Shown here one piece after another: positions 10,305-21,835 of a stretch of DNA of 64,000 bases (its first letter is position 1; every line of letters begins with the position of its first letter). Position numbers and translations under genes: made by a program. This stretch comes from Lycium barbarum (taxonomy: Eukaryota; Streptophyta; Magnoliopsida; Solanales; Solanaceae). The notes under the pieces are model-generated. The model ran no database searches. It saw only the letters and a list, made by a program, of their open reading frames with translations, and was not told where the DNA came from. The stretch covers positions 16,252,203 to 16,316,202 of the forward strand of contig NC_083341.1 in the NCBI RefSeq assembly GCF_019175385.1, written 5' to 3'.

Positions 10305-13300
10305 GCTAATAAAGGTTCTAACCATAACAAACTTAGGTTAATAATTAATTTGTTGGATGTTTGGTTGTTTTCTTTATGTTTACTTTTATTGTTGCCTTGT
10401 TTGTTTCTTTTATGTTCTTTTAAATGATTGCTTTATTAGGTGAAATTTTCTGTGTAATAATATGTTACTGCTTTCCTTAAACTGGCATTCCGGTCATATT
10501 TCCTCCACTCCTGGAAAATTCACACTATCACACGTACACGCGAGGTGTGTTTTGCGCACCCGCAAATTTTCTTCGTAGAATCCAAATTTTAGGAGAGTTG
10601 GCATATGCGCGGGGTGCTCGAGTAACGGGGACCGCGTAGCCTTCTCACTCGAGTAGTCCGCTCGGGAACCCTGTGTCTAGTAAGACAAATCTCAGAAAAC
10701 CTTAAGATAGAGCTTTGCCACCAATTTTATTAAGTCATGCATGCATAAGCCTTAGGTGGGTTGGTCCTTGGTATCGACTCCACAATTAGGAAACCTTCCA
10801 AATTATTGACGGGTTTCATAACCCAACGACCGTAAGCATATTATGTGTAACGTGATAATGATAGAAGGATCCAAGCCTAATCATGACATATCGAGTTTGG
10901 GAATCATTTCCTTTTGTAGGATAAGTTCTGCCATAATGTAGCATTATGTGCTCTTTATATGCCTCGTCTAATGTGTAGATTTATATGTTTGAAACAGTAT
11001 TCAACATAGTATCGAGCCTTCTTTAGTTTTAAAGCTGTGAGGATTAGCAATGTCTTAAAATTGATATGAATACTCTTTCGAATGTTAATACACTTTAGTC
11101 ACAACTTCGATTTGTTAAATGCAAAGAAAGAGTAAGCTTGAGTTTCAGGTCTGTTACGATTAAAACCTGGGATCTGTCTAGTAATTAGATGAGTACGCAG
11201 CTCATAAGGATTGTTTAGTTCATTTTTTTTCAATTGTTACAGACCTGTTTAGTATAAATCAGACCTGAATTGGTGTGCTCATTGGCTTTGTCAGTCAGTC
11301 TATGTCAGTGTTTGTCACGTATTTGCTTAGTTTAGCTATTCAGTCCAGTAAATGTTTGTTCATTCTGTTTGCATTTCGTTTGAGTGCCTTAGTTTAAGTG
11401 TCTATCTATGAAGTTTTGAGTGTTTATCTATTAAGCTACACCACGTCTAGACTTTGAAGTTGTTTGGCCATTTAGTTACGAATCTTCAATATGTCATTGA
11501 TTGTTTTTAGTGTAGCTGGTTGTTAGATAAATTTTGTTATCATGTGTATGGTTTCTGTACTAACTAATCCTTTTTATGTGATTAATATATGTTAGTTTTA
11601 ATTTGGTTATGTAGTCAATGGTATGTTTTTTTAATGATTACAAGTATGCCAAGTAGAGCTCAAATTCCTTCTTTAACTATGTGTTAGTTCAAGTTAGTGC
11701 TAGGTTATTAGCATGCCTCATATCTGTTTAGCCTAGCTTTGTTCAAGCATATATGTCTTTTGCCTGAGATCGATGCAGATTAAATTCGAACTAGAATGCT
11801 TTTTTGGGTATGTGTCTCAATGTTAGGAGTCTAATTGGAGAGTGCTTGTTTGGTTATGTGTCTCATTGGGTCATTCATGCCTATCAAATATTCACTTTAG
11901 GTAATCACAGTTTCACATAGTCTCAATATAGTCTTAATGCATGTTTATATTCTAAATTCAGTCTTGGATAGCCTGTATGGCTATACACGTGTGTTGGTTG
12001 GGACTGTCAGTGATTTGTATGTTTGAATAAGTGTAGATACTTGTCTGAGATCTTCTTGTTGACTGTTTAAGCTTAAAATAATTAATGCATGTGTCTGATG
12101 CTACCTTGGCTATGCACTTATCCACCTTTGCTCTTCGATACCTTGTGTGTTGCCTTGATACCCCGAGGATCCTGTGATAATACTATACTCTGAGGTTCTA
12201 TTTGTTTAAGCGTGAAAAAAAAAAAAACTTGCATCTTGCTCTGAAATAAAACTGATGCATCTAGTTTAAATACCCATTTTCCCTTAACCAGAGATAGAGA
12301 ATGGCACACTGTAGATTGAATGAAGGATGTTAATTGTATATTTGTTCATGTGAGACTGAGCCCAATGTGAAAATGGCTGGAACAAAATAAATCACTACAA
12401 ATAAGAACTGGATTGTTTGTGATCATGATGAATAAAAGAGGCCTAAGAGGTTTTCACTTGGGCGTGATAGGATAAGAGTGACTTACCTAGGTCTAGAGAA
12501 AGACAAGGAAAGGCTTTTAGTTTACTCAGCCTAGTGCTATTGATCCTAAGCTGTTGGGATTCCTCTATGTTGAAGCACACTCCCATGGGACCCTCTAAGT
12601 TTCTGAGAAAGGAGGGATATTGCATAAATGTAGCTTGTTATCAAGGAAGATGGGTTTAGAGTTGTAAAGATGGCACTATATATCACTAGTTTTGTGTTCT
12701 GCTTGGCATTTCTGCTTTTGGACTTTGCCCCCTGTTCACTCTCAGGTTATAAAGTTGATAGACTAATATGTTTTCCTATTACTTGGGTAGTTTAAACCAT
12801 GCCATTTTTGTTATCCTTCATGCTTAATATATCCTCCCAAAGTGGTCTGAATTTTTCATGTGTTGTTCCCTAAGAATATAGGAAGAGATGGTTCCTGTTT
12901 TTGTGCATGCTTTAAGTTAACATAATGTTCCATTTAGTCTCTTGGAACTCTGATCCACTGCCCTCTATTTGTATGCTATGTTTCAAATGCTAAACCAAAA
13001 TGGATGCCTATATTGACATATGAAGCATCTCTTATGCCCTTCCCTGGTCTGTTCGAAATTTCCAGTGTGTGTTTCACTCTTTTTGCCTCTGTATCATGGA
13101 AGGTATAGGTTGAGTAGTGTGTTATACCCTATTTATAGATGTGAACACGTGTGAGACTGTTTCAAGTTGATTGATGTGGTGCATCTTGTTTGACAGTATT
13201 GCATCTCCCCTTCTCTATATTATTTCACCCCTTGTTTTCTTTTCATAACTTGAGGGACTTCTCCAAATCCCAAATATCATGGACTGGTTTGCTGCACATT

Positions 13301-15674
13301 CGAAAAAGCTTCTGGTTGTATGGTGAAGTCCCATTTATGATTAAATCGATGCTGCTACCTGCAAATAAATGGTGGTTCTTGGACCAGTTTTCCCACTACA
13401 TTCCTTAAACCAAATGCTGCACTTAACTACAGCCCTGTGACATTTTGCTGGCTGCATTTTGTGGCTCATTGTAATTGCCTTTCTAAGGCCATGTTGCCAC
13501 CTATTGATATTACTAGTTGCTGATTTGCTGCTTTAAATTTCGGGGCAAAAATAGATGCTGCCTGGCTTGTGGTTGAGCTAGTGTCTTGTTAAAAACTGGT
13601 AACAAGCAGATGCTACACAGGAAACAGATGCTCCCTTGAGTAAAAAATAAAATAAAAATAATAATAATAAAAAAAAATCAGTAGTTAAGTCAAGGTTAGG
13701 ACTAAGTTGTGATTCTATCTAGGCATGCAAATGTGCAAATGGTTGTGCAAATGTGTTCATAAGTTAAAACTCGAGCTAGGCATGCATGAAATAGTTAGTG
13801 TCTCTAGCTAAGAATGAAGACTGCAGTAAATGGCTTCACATATGTCATATATTGTAACTCCCATTTTGTTACCCTAGCCTTTTAAGCATGCTGCTTTGTT
13901 TTATTGTTTACGGCCAGTCCTTGAAAGTTCATATTTTCTTCAAGCCCCATTAGTGAGTTGATGCACTCCTTTATATGGTTTGGGTTTACTAGTTGCTGAA
14001 ATCCTATGTACTAAACTGTTTGAATGCATGTTGTTCCTGTTATTTTCCAAGGCTATATTTTAAAGTATACCCTAGAGAAATCAAGTTCCTCCAGTGTTCT
14101 AATTTCAAAAACTAGTTTGTTGTTTTATTGTTGAATTCTTGGAAACTCTTGGTTGAATTACGAGCTAAATATGGATGAAACCATTCATTGTTGTTGAGCC
14201 TGAACCAAGACTAGGCAATTATACTTTTATGTGATTTTACTACTGTTTTGCTGGGAATCATCTGTGGATACTCATCCTTCACCCCTCTCTTTCTTTGCAT
14301 GACTTGGGGATACTCATCCTTCACCCATCCCTAATGTACTTGAGATGATACTGAACTCGATGACATAAAGATAACTACAAATGTTCTCTAAACTTTTGAT
14401 ATTGTTGGTTGCCCCATTTTCCTGATTTATTTGGGCTATGAGCTGCTATACTCTTTGGCCATCTTTTTGTTTTATTTGGGCCACGGACTGCTGTGCTCGC
14501 TGGCCAAATTCCTGCTACACCGAGACACATTTGCCGCTGCATCTCTATGTTTCCATTTTCAGATAAATAGGTTGCTGTTTATTACTAGTTGCTACACAGC
14601 TGGCTGCTGGTGCTGAGCCTTAGAATTTGAGTCAATTTGTTGTTCCTTTTAGTATGCAATTGCTTCATCTTGAGGTTGAATGGTTGATGCACTTTTAGGG
14701 ATGAATGCCTATTGTGTGTTGGGGCTAAAAGAAGCCATTTTTTAGGATTTTGCGCCGCATTGAATTAGCCAAATAAGTAGTGATTTTGAACCAGTTAGCT
14801 GCCACAACTTTTGAGTAAATAAGTCACTATATTTGGTTCGTTATTGATGCACTTTGAGGCAGATTTGTGGCTTAAATGCTACTGAGCTTTGGGGCCATTT
14901 GCTGTTAGGATCTGGGACACTGTTCCATTTGGTTTTTGGTGTAGCCTTCACTCTGTTTGTTGGTGCTATGTTTGATTTCTGAATTCTTTAGCTTATGTAT
15001 GTGTGCGTCATCCTGTGCTTCACAATCTCTAGTTTCCATTGAATATTGACAAATTGAATGAAGTTTCTTCTTATCCTTTAATACAGAATTTGTTTTGTTA
15101 AAAGTAGAGGAAATGAATATCATGTTCATCCCTGCTAAAGAAAGCTAAAAAATGATTTGGATATTAAACTTTGTGTGACTGTATATTTCAGCTTTAAAAT
15201 GCATACAAATTCTGCTTGGTGTCCTGTTTGTTATCTTCTTTTAGATAGCTGTCGGCATGTTGATAAAAGAAAAATGAGGCAGATCCTTCCTTACAAACCA
15301 TGAGCTGTGTTTAATACGTAGTATATGTTAGTTGATTTTCCTTATATAGAGTGTTGATTGAAACTGTTAAAATCTAGCACTAAGCTTTTGTTTTAAGACT
15401 TGGAGTTGGAATAGTGGGCATCCTGTTTGGAAATTACCTTTTATTTTCCCTTATATGTTCACTCATAAAGGTATTTCTAAGTCTTGCTTGCTGGTTAGTA
15501 GTTCCCTTTGTCTGCATTTTTTTTTTTTTGTATTGTCCTTGTGGTTGAAATATAAGACAAACTTTAGGATTGGTTCAGCCTCTTTTGACAGCCTGCCATG
15601 CCCAAGGTTCGAGAAAGATCCTTTCCCTGCTGAATTGAGCTTTGCCACATTTCCCTGCTGAATTAAGCTTACTG
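10305..15674 (+). other. Non-coding leader, first part
   Basis: I see no credible coding region. In autonomous Ogre elements an extra ORF1 lies between primer site and gag; I do not recognise one here. A 9-bp stem (TGCTCGAGT at 10615-10623 with ACTCGAGTA at 10647-10655, one G-T pair) lies about 310 nt after the primer site, where packaging or dimer signals are often found. The rest is A/T-rich with scattered TGCTG words and an A-rich run near 13640-13680. Confidence 0.6.
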
Positions 15675-15932
15675 GTTTGGAGGATGAAAGGCACAATCTC
15701 AAGGTCTATAGGTGATGTTTATCTTAAACACACAAAGTTTTGCAGGGAACCAATAAATGGAAAATTCAGAGTTCCTGAACCCCTTAATATTCCTATCTTG
15801 TTGGCTACTCCATCAATTTTAAAACATCCTCTACATCCAAATGACTCCTTTCTCATATTTGCTTCTGATGGTCTATGGGAGCACTTGAGCAATGAAAAGG
15901 CCGTTGAAATTGTGAAGAGTCATCCTCGTAAA
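15675..15932 (+). pseudogene. Captured PP2C protein phosphatase exon fragment
   Basis: An open stretch of about 86 codons reads as the central part of a plant PP2C (clade D-like, in my recall). It contains [16 protein letters not shown], the [12 protein letters not shown] motif with its metal-binding Asp-Gly, and VEIVKSHPR. The exon stops at a codon boundary followed at once by GTAAGC, a good 5' splice site, and the sequence then becomes non-coding. The intron border therefore came along, which points to capture from genomic DNA. Two codons expected between GTI and SRS appear to be missing. Full PP2Cs of this type are near 380-400 residues, so this is a fragment without an active phosphatase. 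It lies in the leader of the gag-only element, on the same strand. Confidence 0.85.
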
Positions 15933-18403
15933 GTAAGCTCTATACACCAAAACATTATAACTTTCCCGTATATTGAGTTCAATTAGGCTTAATATCTTTT
16001 TCATGGCATGTTATGACTTCAAATATATGCTTAATTTTGAAGGTATACATGAATGGTTTTTCTTTATTGATAATTGAAAGATACTTTTTAGTAACTATTA
16101 AGTAGGGAGAAGTCTATGAACTATATAGCTTAACCATCTATCTAAGGGGGAACACTATAGGCAAACCACTACTAAAACCAAAGAGATATATATGCTACTT
16201 TAATCACACAGCTTTATACATCCAGTGTACTAAATTAGATCATCCAAGAGTCAACTTCCTCATATACTCCATGAGTGCTTGTTCATCCCAGCATAAGTGC
16301 ACGTCCTATGATCACCCTGATGATTCCTGAATCATATCTTTAGGCGTTACTCTTCTTTTAGGTTTCAAGCTCTCTGGCAGTCCCCATTAGAGTTTCAGCA
16401 ACTTGTAGATGACTTGCCTAATCTCTTTCCATTATGTCTACCCTGAATATTCTCATTTGTTCCTCATTATTTATTGAAAAAGTCAATCTCGTTAACACCT
16501 AAGAATTTTTCCTTTATGTTCAGATAAAACGTCATTGTGTAGATGTTCAAGGGTGATTATGTTATGATCAGGAGCATATGTTGATGTTGGTTGCTAGTCT
16601 TTTATTTGTCTCAGTTGACTTGAATCATAAAAGGTTGGATAGGGTAATATGTGCATGTGTTTCTGTTGACTTAGCTAATATGTGCATATGTTTCTGCTTG
16701 GGATTTTGATAGTCTTGATTTTCCAGTTCTGCCAAGTGCTGTGTGTAAAAAACATGATTATCATGAACATGAGGGATATTTTCTTGCTTAAATGATTAGC
16801 AATTTTCTCGTTTGTTTAATATTAGTAGTTGCAGCGCTGATAGTTAGTGTGTTTCAATTATATGTTTACTTTTCCCAAACCAGTGCAGAAGTATTAAAAC
16901 TCAGTACATGACTTTCCTAGCTGAAGTTGTGAAGTTGATCTCTGGAGGCTAGTAGACTAAGTTATGTTTTGTCATCCCTCCAAATAATATCTTTTATGTT
17001 CTGTCTCTAGCCTAGCATATGGCTGTCATTAGTTAGTATCATTCCTTAAATATGAGCATGACTAATTAGAGATGAGGATATCCATTTTGAATATCATCTG
17101 GAGCATGACTACAGTCTTCATTCCTTTTCTTTCAAGCATGATAATAGTTTTAGTTTGGATCTCTTTCAAGCATACGCTTGCTGCCCCGTTGTGTTAATGT
17201 TTTCTTGTTGCACTTGATGGACTCAAAATACTACACTTTGGTGGATTAGTTGTTGTTTTAAAACCAACAGATACTGCACTTGATGTCGCCATTGTCATGA
17301 GAAGTTTTGTCGCTGAACTTGGTTATACTTCATTAATGTTATTGCTGCATATGGCAGCAAACTGCTGCTGTATTGGTTCCCATGCTTAAGGCTAAGTACT
17401 GCTGTATTCGCTGCCTTGCTAAAGATGTTTGCGGCATTCTTAAGCCGTTATTTGGCTGCTGTGATTACTCCAAACAATTGCTGCAAATCTTGGCTGTTTA
17501 CACCTTCCTTTACTGCGTTCCTTCAAGCCAGACGATGTAACACTTTGCGGATGGTGCTGTTTTGTTTTGAACAAAAAATGTGGAACTTCAAAACTCTTTT
17601 TTTTTTGCTGTTGATGCCTTGCTTTAAATTACTGTTATTTTGTTGATATTTGCTGCCATCTGATGTAAAGGATCGGCTGTTGTGCTTGCTGATGAAGTCA
17701 TCGATATGCTCAAAATACTCTCTTGTGTTGCTACTTTATTGCTATTCGATGTGGCTGCCTTTGTGGTTGCTTGTTGCTGCGATATATGACTGAGATGCTG
17801 GTGTCGCATTGATGTGCATCTGCTAGATTCTCTTTGCCAAACAGCTGCTGCTTATGGCTGGATACCTATAGTTGCCTTTTGTTATTTCATCTGATGTTGC
17901 CATCTAGCAGTTGAATCTTGATTGTTTATCGCTACTGCTCGATGTTGCTTGATGTTGTATGTTGATCACAAGCTGCTACTTTGACTTTTAAAAGAAATGT
18001 ACAAATATTATCCCTCTTATAGAATGTCATGCCAGTCAAATGAAGCTCCGTGAAAGAGATTGATGATAACATCAAGTTAAAACTCAAATGGATATGCCCC
18101 TATGGGAATCTAGAAATTTTCGATACATGAAACCTGCAACTGAATGGTCTGTGTGTTAAATGCATGCATTTACCTAAATTCACTTCATATACCGACAATA
18201 TTATTTCATTAGCTGAGCAACTAAATACGTCAAGCTCTATATTACGCGCTCTTGGTAATTATTTTATTTATTCCTGTGGAGATGAGAAGCAAAGAACAAC
18301 TGACTATCAGAAAGTAAAGGATCATATGAAAGAAAGCAGCTTCAAAATAATGTGGTAAATGCAAAAATTGGCAAGACTGTAATATGAAATAATATGCATT
18401 ACC
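15933..18403 (+). other. Non-coding leader, middle part
   Basis: The start is probably captured intron sequence following the PP2C exon. I recognise no coding region. From about 17190 to 17980 the sequence is rich in TGCTG and CTGCT words without a clean tandem period. Confidence 0.5.
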
Positions 18404-18634
18404 AGATGAACATTAATTTCCATCAATTGTGTCGATCCAGCTAAATTTTAAGTTGCGATAACCATAAGGTTTGTTTGCTATGCTTTCTGCATATTCCTGA
18501 GCAGCAGTTTCATTAAACTTGGCACGGAGGACAGGTTATTGAGGGAGCAACGCAACATATGGATTGGAATCATCTTTTTCCAGCTCAAACTCCCACCAAT
18601 CTTCCCATGGCACTATAGCAATAACATCTTCTCC
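18404..18634 (-). pseudogene. Captured antisense exon of a conserved plant gene
   Basis: Minus-strand reading from 18634 gives about 76 codons with the look of conserved coding sequence: VIAIVPWEDWWEFELEKDD, NPYVALLP, then after one stop RAKFNETAAQEYA and KPYGYRNLKFSWIDTIDG. A pyrimidine-rich tract and CAG precede the first codon (18635-18637 and beyond), a 3' splice site. A GGTAATG donor-like site follows near 18403. From memory these motifs fit an uncharacterised plant family, possibly permuted papain/NlpC-like; I cannot name it with confidence. Two in-frame stops show it is dead. It lies antisense to the retroelement transcript. Confidence 0.65.
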
Positions 18635-18637
18635 CTG

Positions 18638-19077
18638 AAAGAAAATATGAAGAATAACATTATGTCACCTCTTATGTGTTTTGATTTATTGTCCCATTAA
18701 TGTGCTCACTTTTGTTATTTCAATGGAACTTGGCTTTTATTTCCAAACTCAAGTGTCTGAATTAAATGGCTTGGATCACTCTATCATAATCTCGAATATT
18801 TGGCGTTAGGCCTACCTCTGGCATAAAGAGGTCCCTGCATATTAGGACGTGCTATTACTGTTTGTGTTATAAACTTTGTAAGTCATTTGCTGGCTTACTT
18901 GCTAAGTGATTTACTGAAATTTATTTGTAATATGCTCGCTTTCGAATTTATTTGCGATTACTTGATGCCAAGAGAATTATTTGAATTTATTCTCTATTTG
19001 TTTAGTTTTAATTCTTTAGAGGTTGCCTAGCATTGAACATTGGGTTGGCTGCGAATCTGCGTTAAGGACAAGATACA
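18638..19077 (+). other. Leader immediately before gag
   Basis: Non-coding, A/T-rich. AG-ending pyrimidine-rich sites near 19019 and 19029 could serve as 3' splice acceptors for the donor at 8458/8459, giving a short-leader gag mRNA. The gag AUG at 19078 follows. Confidence 0.4.
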
Positions 19078-20625
19078 ATGGCAAAAAGATTTGAATCGTT
19101 CAACATCGGTGTGGGATTGGTGCAAGTGCAAAATGAGAATAGCGAGAAGAATGTGGTACAAAGAAACGTGTTGGTCAATTTGGGAAATACCTTCAGCCTT
19201 CTTCCTAACACAAGTTCAGCTTCCAGCTCAACCCAAAACATTTCCTTCACTATTTCTCCTCACCCAGCTCCTACATATATACCGCCAAGATACTCTATTA
19301 AACCGGAAGCTTTGCAAGTCACGTTGATGCCTAATGTTCAAAAGCCTGCACTTGCAGCTCCCTTCACAGAAAACCAGCAAAATCAGCTAGCGGTATGCCC
19401 ATACAAGAGATTGAGAAATGAAACAAATGCAATCAATTGGGATGACTCGGATGGAGAGCTTCACAATTTAAGGAGAATTGTCGAAGAAGAGATGCGGGCA
19501 AGAAATGTCCAAAGTTTAAGATATGAAAGCTTGTGCATGCTCCCAAATGTTGAGTTGCCGCCAGGATTCAAAGTGCCAAAATTCAGCACCTTCAATGGCA
19601 GAGGAAATCCTATTACACATTTGAAGGACTATTGTAGTAGATTAATGGGAATTGGACAAGATGAAGCCATACGAATGAAATTGTTCATTCAGAGCCTAAC
19701 GGGGTTAGCATTAGATTGGTACACAGATCAAGACTTTCGCAAATGGTACACATGGGAGGACATGGCCCGCGACTTTGTAGAACATTTCAAATTTAACATC
19801 GGGGTTAGTCCAAATCTTTATGACATGCTGGAGATAGAAAGAATGCCACATGAGTCTTTTCAGGAATATGCCATCCGATGGAGATTGGAAGCTTCAAAAA
19901 TACGCCCTCCATTGCCCGAGAATGAGTTGATTTCAACTTTCACCCAAATACAAAAGGGCATATATTACGAAAAGTTGTTATGTGCGCGGTTACGTGACTT
20001 TTCTGATCTAATTCAAGTTGGAAAGCAAGTAGAAGCGGGCGTTCGAACAGGAAGAATTGTTGACACTTCATCGGTACAAGCAACTTTTCAAGCCGAGACA
20101 TTCAACAACTTGCAAGGAAAAAACAGAGAAACCGACTCATCTGTCAGGTCTACACATCGGCCGCAATCATGGCGGAACTATCAATGTTCGTGTGATCATA
20201 TATCTCTTCATCAACGAGGCTTTCAATATCAACCCGATCAAGCACAATCTAGCTTACGACAGTCAGAGCACGTAAAATTTCGCACTTTTACCCCGTTTGA
20301 AGAGTCATTAACCAGCATATTTGAGAGAATGAAAGCCAAGGGACTCCTGAAGCCAAAGAAAGGATGGATCCCTAAAAGCCTACCGCCAGATTTTGATTGG
20401 TCCAAGAGTTGTGCTTACCACTCTAATATTCCAGGTCATGACACAGAAAATTGCCCGGCACTTAAGCATAAGATCCAGAACATGATCGAAAAGGATAAGA
20501 TAAGCGTGCAACAAAATAAATTGTGCAACAATGATGACCCTCCAGTTGAAAATGCAATTATTGTTACCGGTGATCCATCAAAATTAGCGCCGAGACATTT
20601 GAAAAGGAAGCGCGGAACTAAGTAA
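19078..20625 (+). CDS. gag: Gag polyprotein of the gag-only Tat/Ogre element
   Basis: This 515-codon ORF has no stop or frameshift, and its product would form the particle that packages the element RNA. Residues 1-130 are a poorly conserved N-terminal region. Residues about 160-330 are a retrotransposon Gag domain, with PPGFKVPKFSTFNGRGNP, then LFIQSLTGLALDWY and MPHESFQEYAIRWR. Near residue 450 a knuckle of form C-x2-H-x5-H-x4-C (CAYHSNIPGHDTENC) fits Tat/Ogre Gag rather than the usual C-x2-C-x4-H-x4-C. The ORF ends in a basic HLKRKRGTK tail. In autonomous relatives protease and polymerase would follow; here the sequence turns to non-coding repeats. The first ATG at 19078 is used; nothing in frame upstream looks Gag-like. 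Confidence 0.9.
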   Translation: MAKRFESFNIGVGLVQVQNENSEKNVVQRNVLVNLGNTFSLLPNTSSASSSTQNISFTISPHPAPTYIPPRYSIKPEALQVTLMPNVQKPALAAPFTENQQNQLAVCPYKRLRNETNAINWDDSDGELHNLRRIVEEEMRARNVQSLRYESLCMLPNVELPPGFKVPKFSTFNGRGNPITHLKDYCSRLMGIGQDEAIRMKLFIQSLTGLALDWYTDQDFRKWYTWEDMARDFVEHFKFNIGVSPNLYDMLEIERMPHESFQEYAIRWRLEASKIRPPLPENELISTFTQIQKGIYYEKLLCARLRDFSDLIQVGKQVEAGVRTGRIVDTSSVQATFQAETFNNLQGKNRETDSSVRSTHRPQSWRNYQCSCDHISLHQRGFQYQPDQAQSSLRQSEHVKFRTFTPFEESLTSIFERMKAKGLLKPKKGWIPKSLPPDFDWSKSCAYHSNIPGHDTENCPALKHKIQNMIEKDKISVQQNKLCNNDDPPVENAIIVTGDPSKLAPRHLKRKRGTK

Positions 20626-20717
20626 GATGATTGAAAGGATCTACTGTCACTAGCATTCTCCACCCACTTGACTCATGATCAGCTTTCCTTCTTGTAATTT
20701 TACTAAAGCTTTGTTAT

Positions 20718-20776
20718 GAACTACTTTTGACCTGATTCCTTCGGGATAAGTAGGCAGTCCATTCTTGGACACGGTC
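20718..20776 (+). ncRNA. TAGGC three-way-junction motif, copy 1
   Basis: Starts GAACTAC, then GACC (20729-20732) pairs with GGTC (20773-20776). Inside, ATTCC (20735-20739) can pair with GGGAT (20743-20747, one G-T). TAGGC is at 20751-20755. GTCCA (20757-20761) pairs with TGGAC (20766-20770). It lies 92 bp after the gag stop. Expression is inferred from its place in the transcript. Confidence 0.6.
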
Positions 20777-20808
20777 TTAATATAGTGAAAAATTCCATTT
20801 TTTCCCAC

Positions 20809-20930
20809 AAAGCAACACTGGGGCAGCTTTGCAAATGACCTATCATTATTCGATAAAAGCACGAATCGAAAAGCAACACTGGGGCAGCTTTGCAAATGGC
20901 CTATCATTATTCGACAAAAACGTGAATCGA
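20809..20930 (+). repeat. 61-bp tandem duplication
   Basis: Two units from 20809 and 20870, each beginning AAAGCAACACTGGGGCAGCT. The ACTGGGRCA word recurs in the triplicate unit at 21659-21835. Confidence 0.85.
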
Positions 20931-21386
20931 AATCTCGAGCAATATATTAGCGTCACTAGATTGTTGCAATGCAATCACCTCAAGAAATGCAGATTCAACG
21001 CCAAAGCTTTGGTGTTCAGTGCAAGGCAACCATTTTATTTTACACTAACAAATCTTCTTTGAGTAACGCAGGGGCATATTTTAGCTATTTTTGAAGGATA
21101 TCGCACAGTATCAAGTCGGCAATTGCAAGATTCGGATAGAGCAAAGGGCAAAGTCAACTTAATACTAATTAAATTTGAAACTTACAAATTTCTTTGAGTG
21201 CAGGAACTTTTTTAGATGCAAATTTTGGCAGGGTAGAAGGTCCCCAAATCTTCGGCATTACATCATGAATATTTGCTGCTGCAAATTACGCACTGCGTCA
21301 AACTCGCCTCACCGCATACAAATAAAGCATCGCAAAAGCTCCTCGCTCCACACTAATTTTAGTAATCATAAATCAAGCACTGCATT

Positions 21387-21560
21387 TAGGCTAGTCCGCC
21401 TTTAATAGGACATTTTGGGCTTGACCGCCTTTTATATATCGCATGGGTGGTGCACCACCCCTTTGAAATTTCTGCATAAGGCTGAGCACCGCCTTTTATA
21501 TGTTGCGTGGGCTGTGCACCGCCCCTTTGAAATTTTAGCATAAGACCGAGCACCGCCTTC
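21387..21560 (+). repeat. Outlying units of the 3' arrays
   Basis: One pair of TTAGGC...CCGCCTTTAATAGGAC units followed by GCACCGCC units, the same phrases as the arrays at 22398-22790 and 22795-23945. These are probably ancestral or detached units. Confidence 0.7.
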
Positions 21561-21589
21561 TATCTCAATTTTATTCTGCTTTGTAATTT

Positions 21590-21650
21590 GAACTACGCTT
21601 GACCTGATTCCCTTAGTGGGATACATAGGCAGCCTATGTCAGGCTCGGTC
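21590..21650 (+). ncRNA. TAGGC three-way-junction motif, copy 2
   Basis: GAACTAC start; GACC (21601-21604) with GGTC (21647-21650); ATTCC (21607-21611) with GGGAT (21618-21622, one G-T); TAGGC at 21626-21630; AGCCT (21631-21635) with AGGCT (21641-21645). The second hairpin is fully complementary but differs in sequence from copies 1 and 3. Confidence 0.6.
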
Positions 21651-21658
21651 TCGTCATT

Positions 21659-21835
21659 CGCAAAAGCAACATCCTCCTATACCAAAAACTGGGACAAATT
21701 TTAAGGGCATCACCGCAAAAGCTCACTATCCTCCTATACCAGAAACTGGGACAGTTTTAAGGGGCATCATCGCAAAGCGACACCCTCTTATTCGAGTAAC
21801 TGGGACAATTTTTAAGGGCATCATCGCAAGCGACA
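21659..21835 (+). repeat. About 60-bp unit, three copies
   Basis: Each copy carries an ACTGGGACA word and a phrase close to TTTTAAGGGCATCATCGCAA, after a CTCCTATACC or CTCTTATTCG start. Copies begin near 21659, 21720 and 21780. Confidence 0.75.

Noticed and set aside
15642..15986. Intact PP2C gene
   Set aside because: Only about 86 codons match; upstream codons and those beyond the splice site are non-coding, and it lies inside the element.
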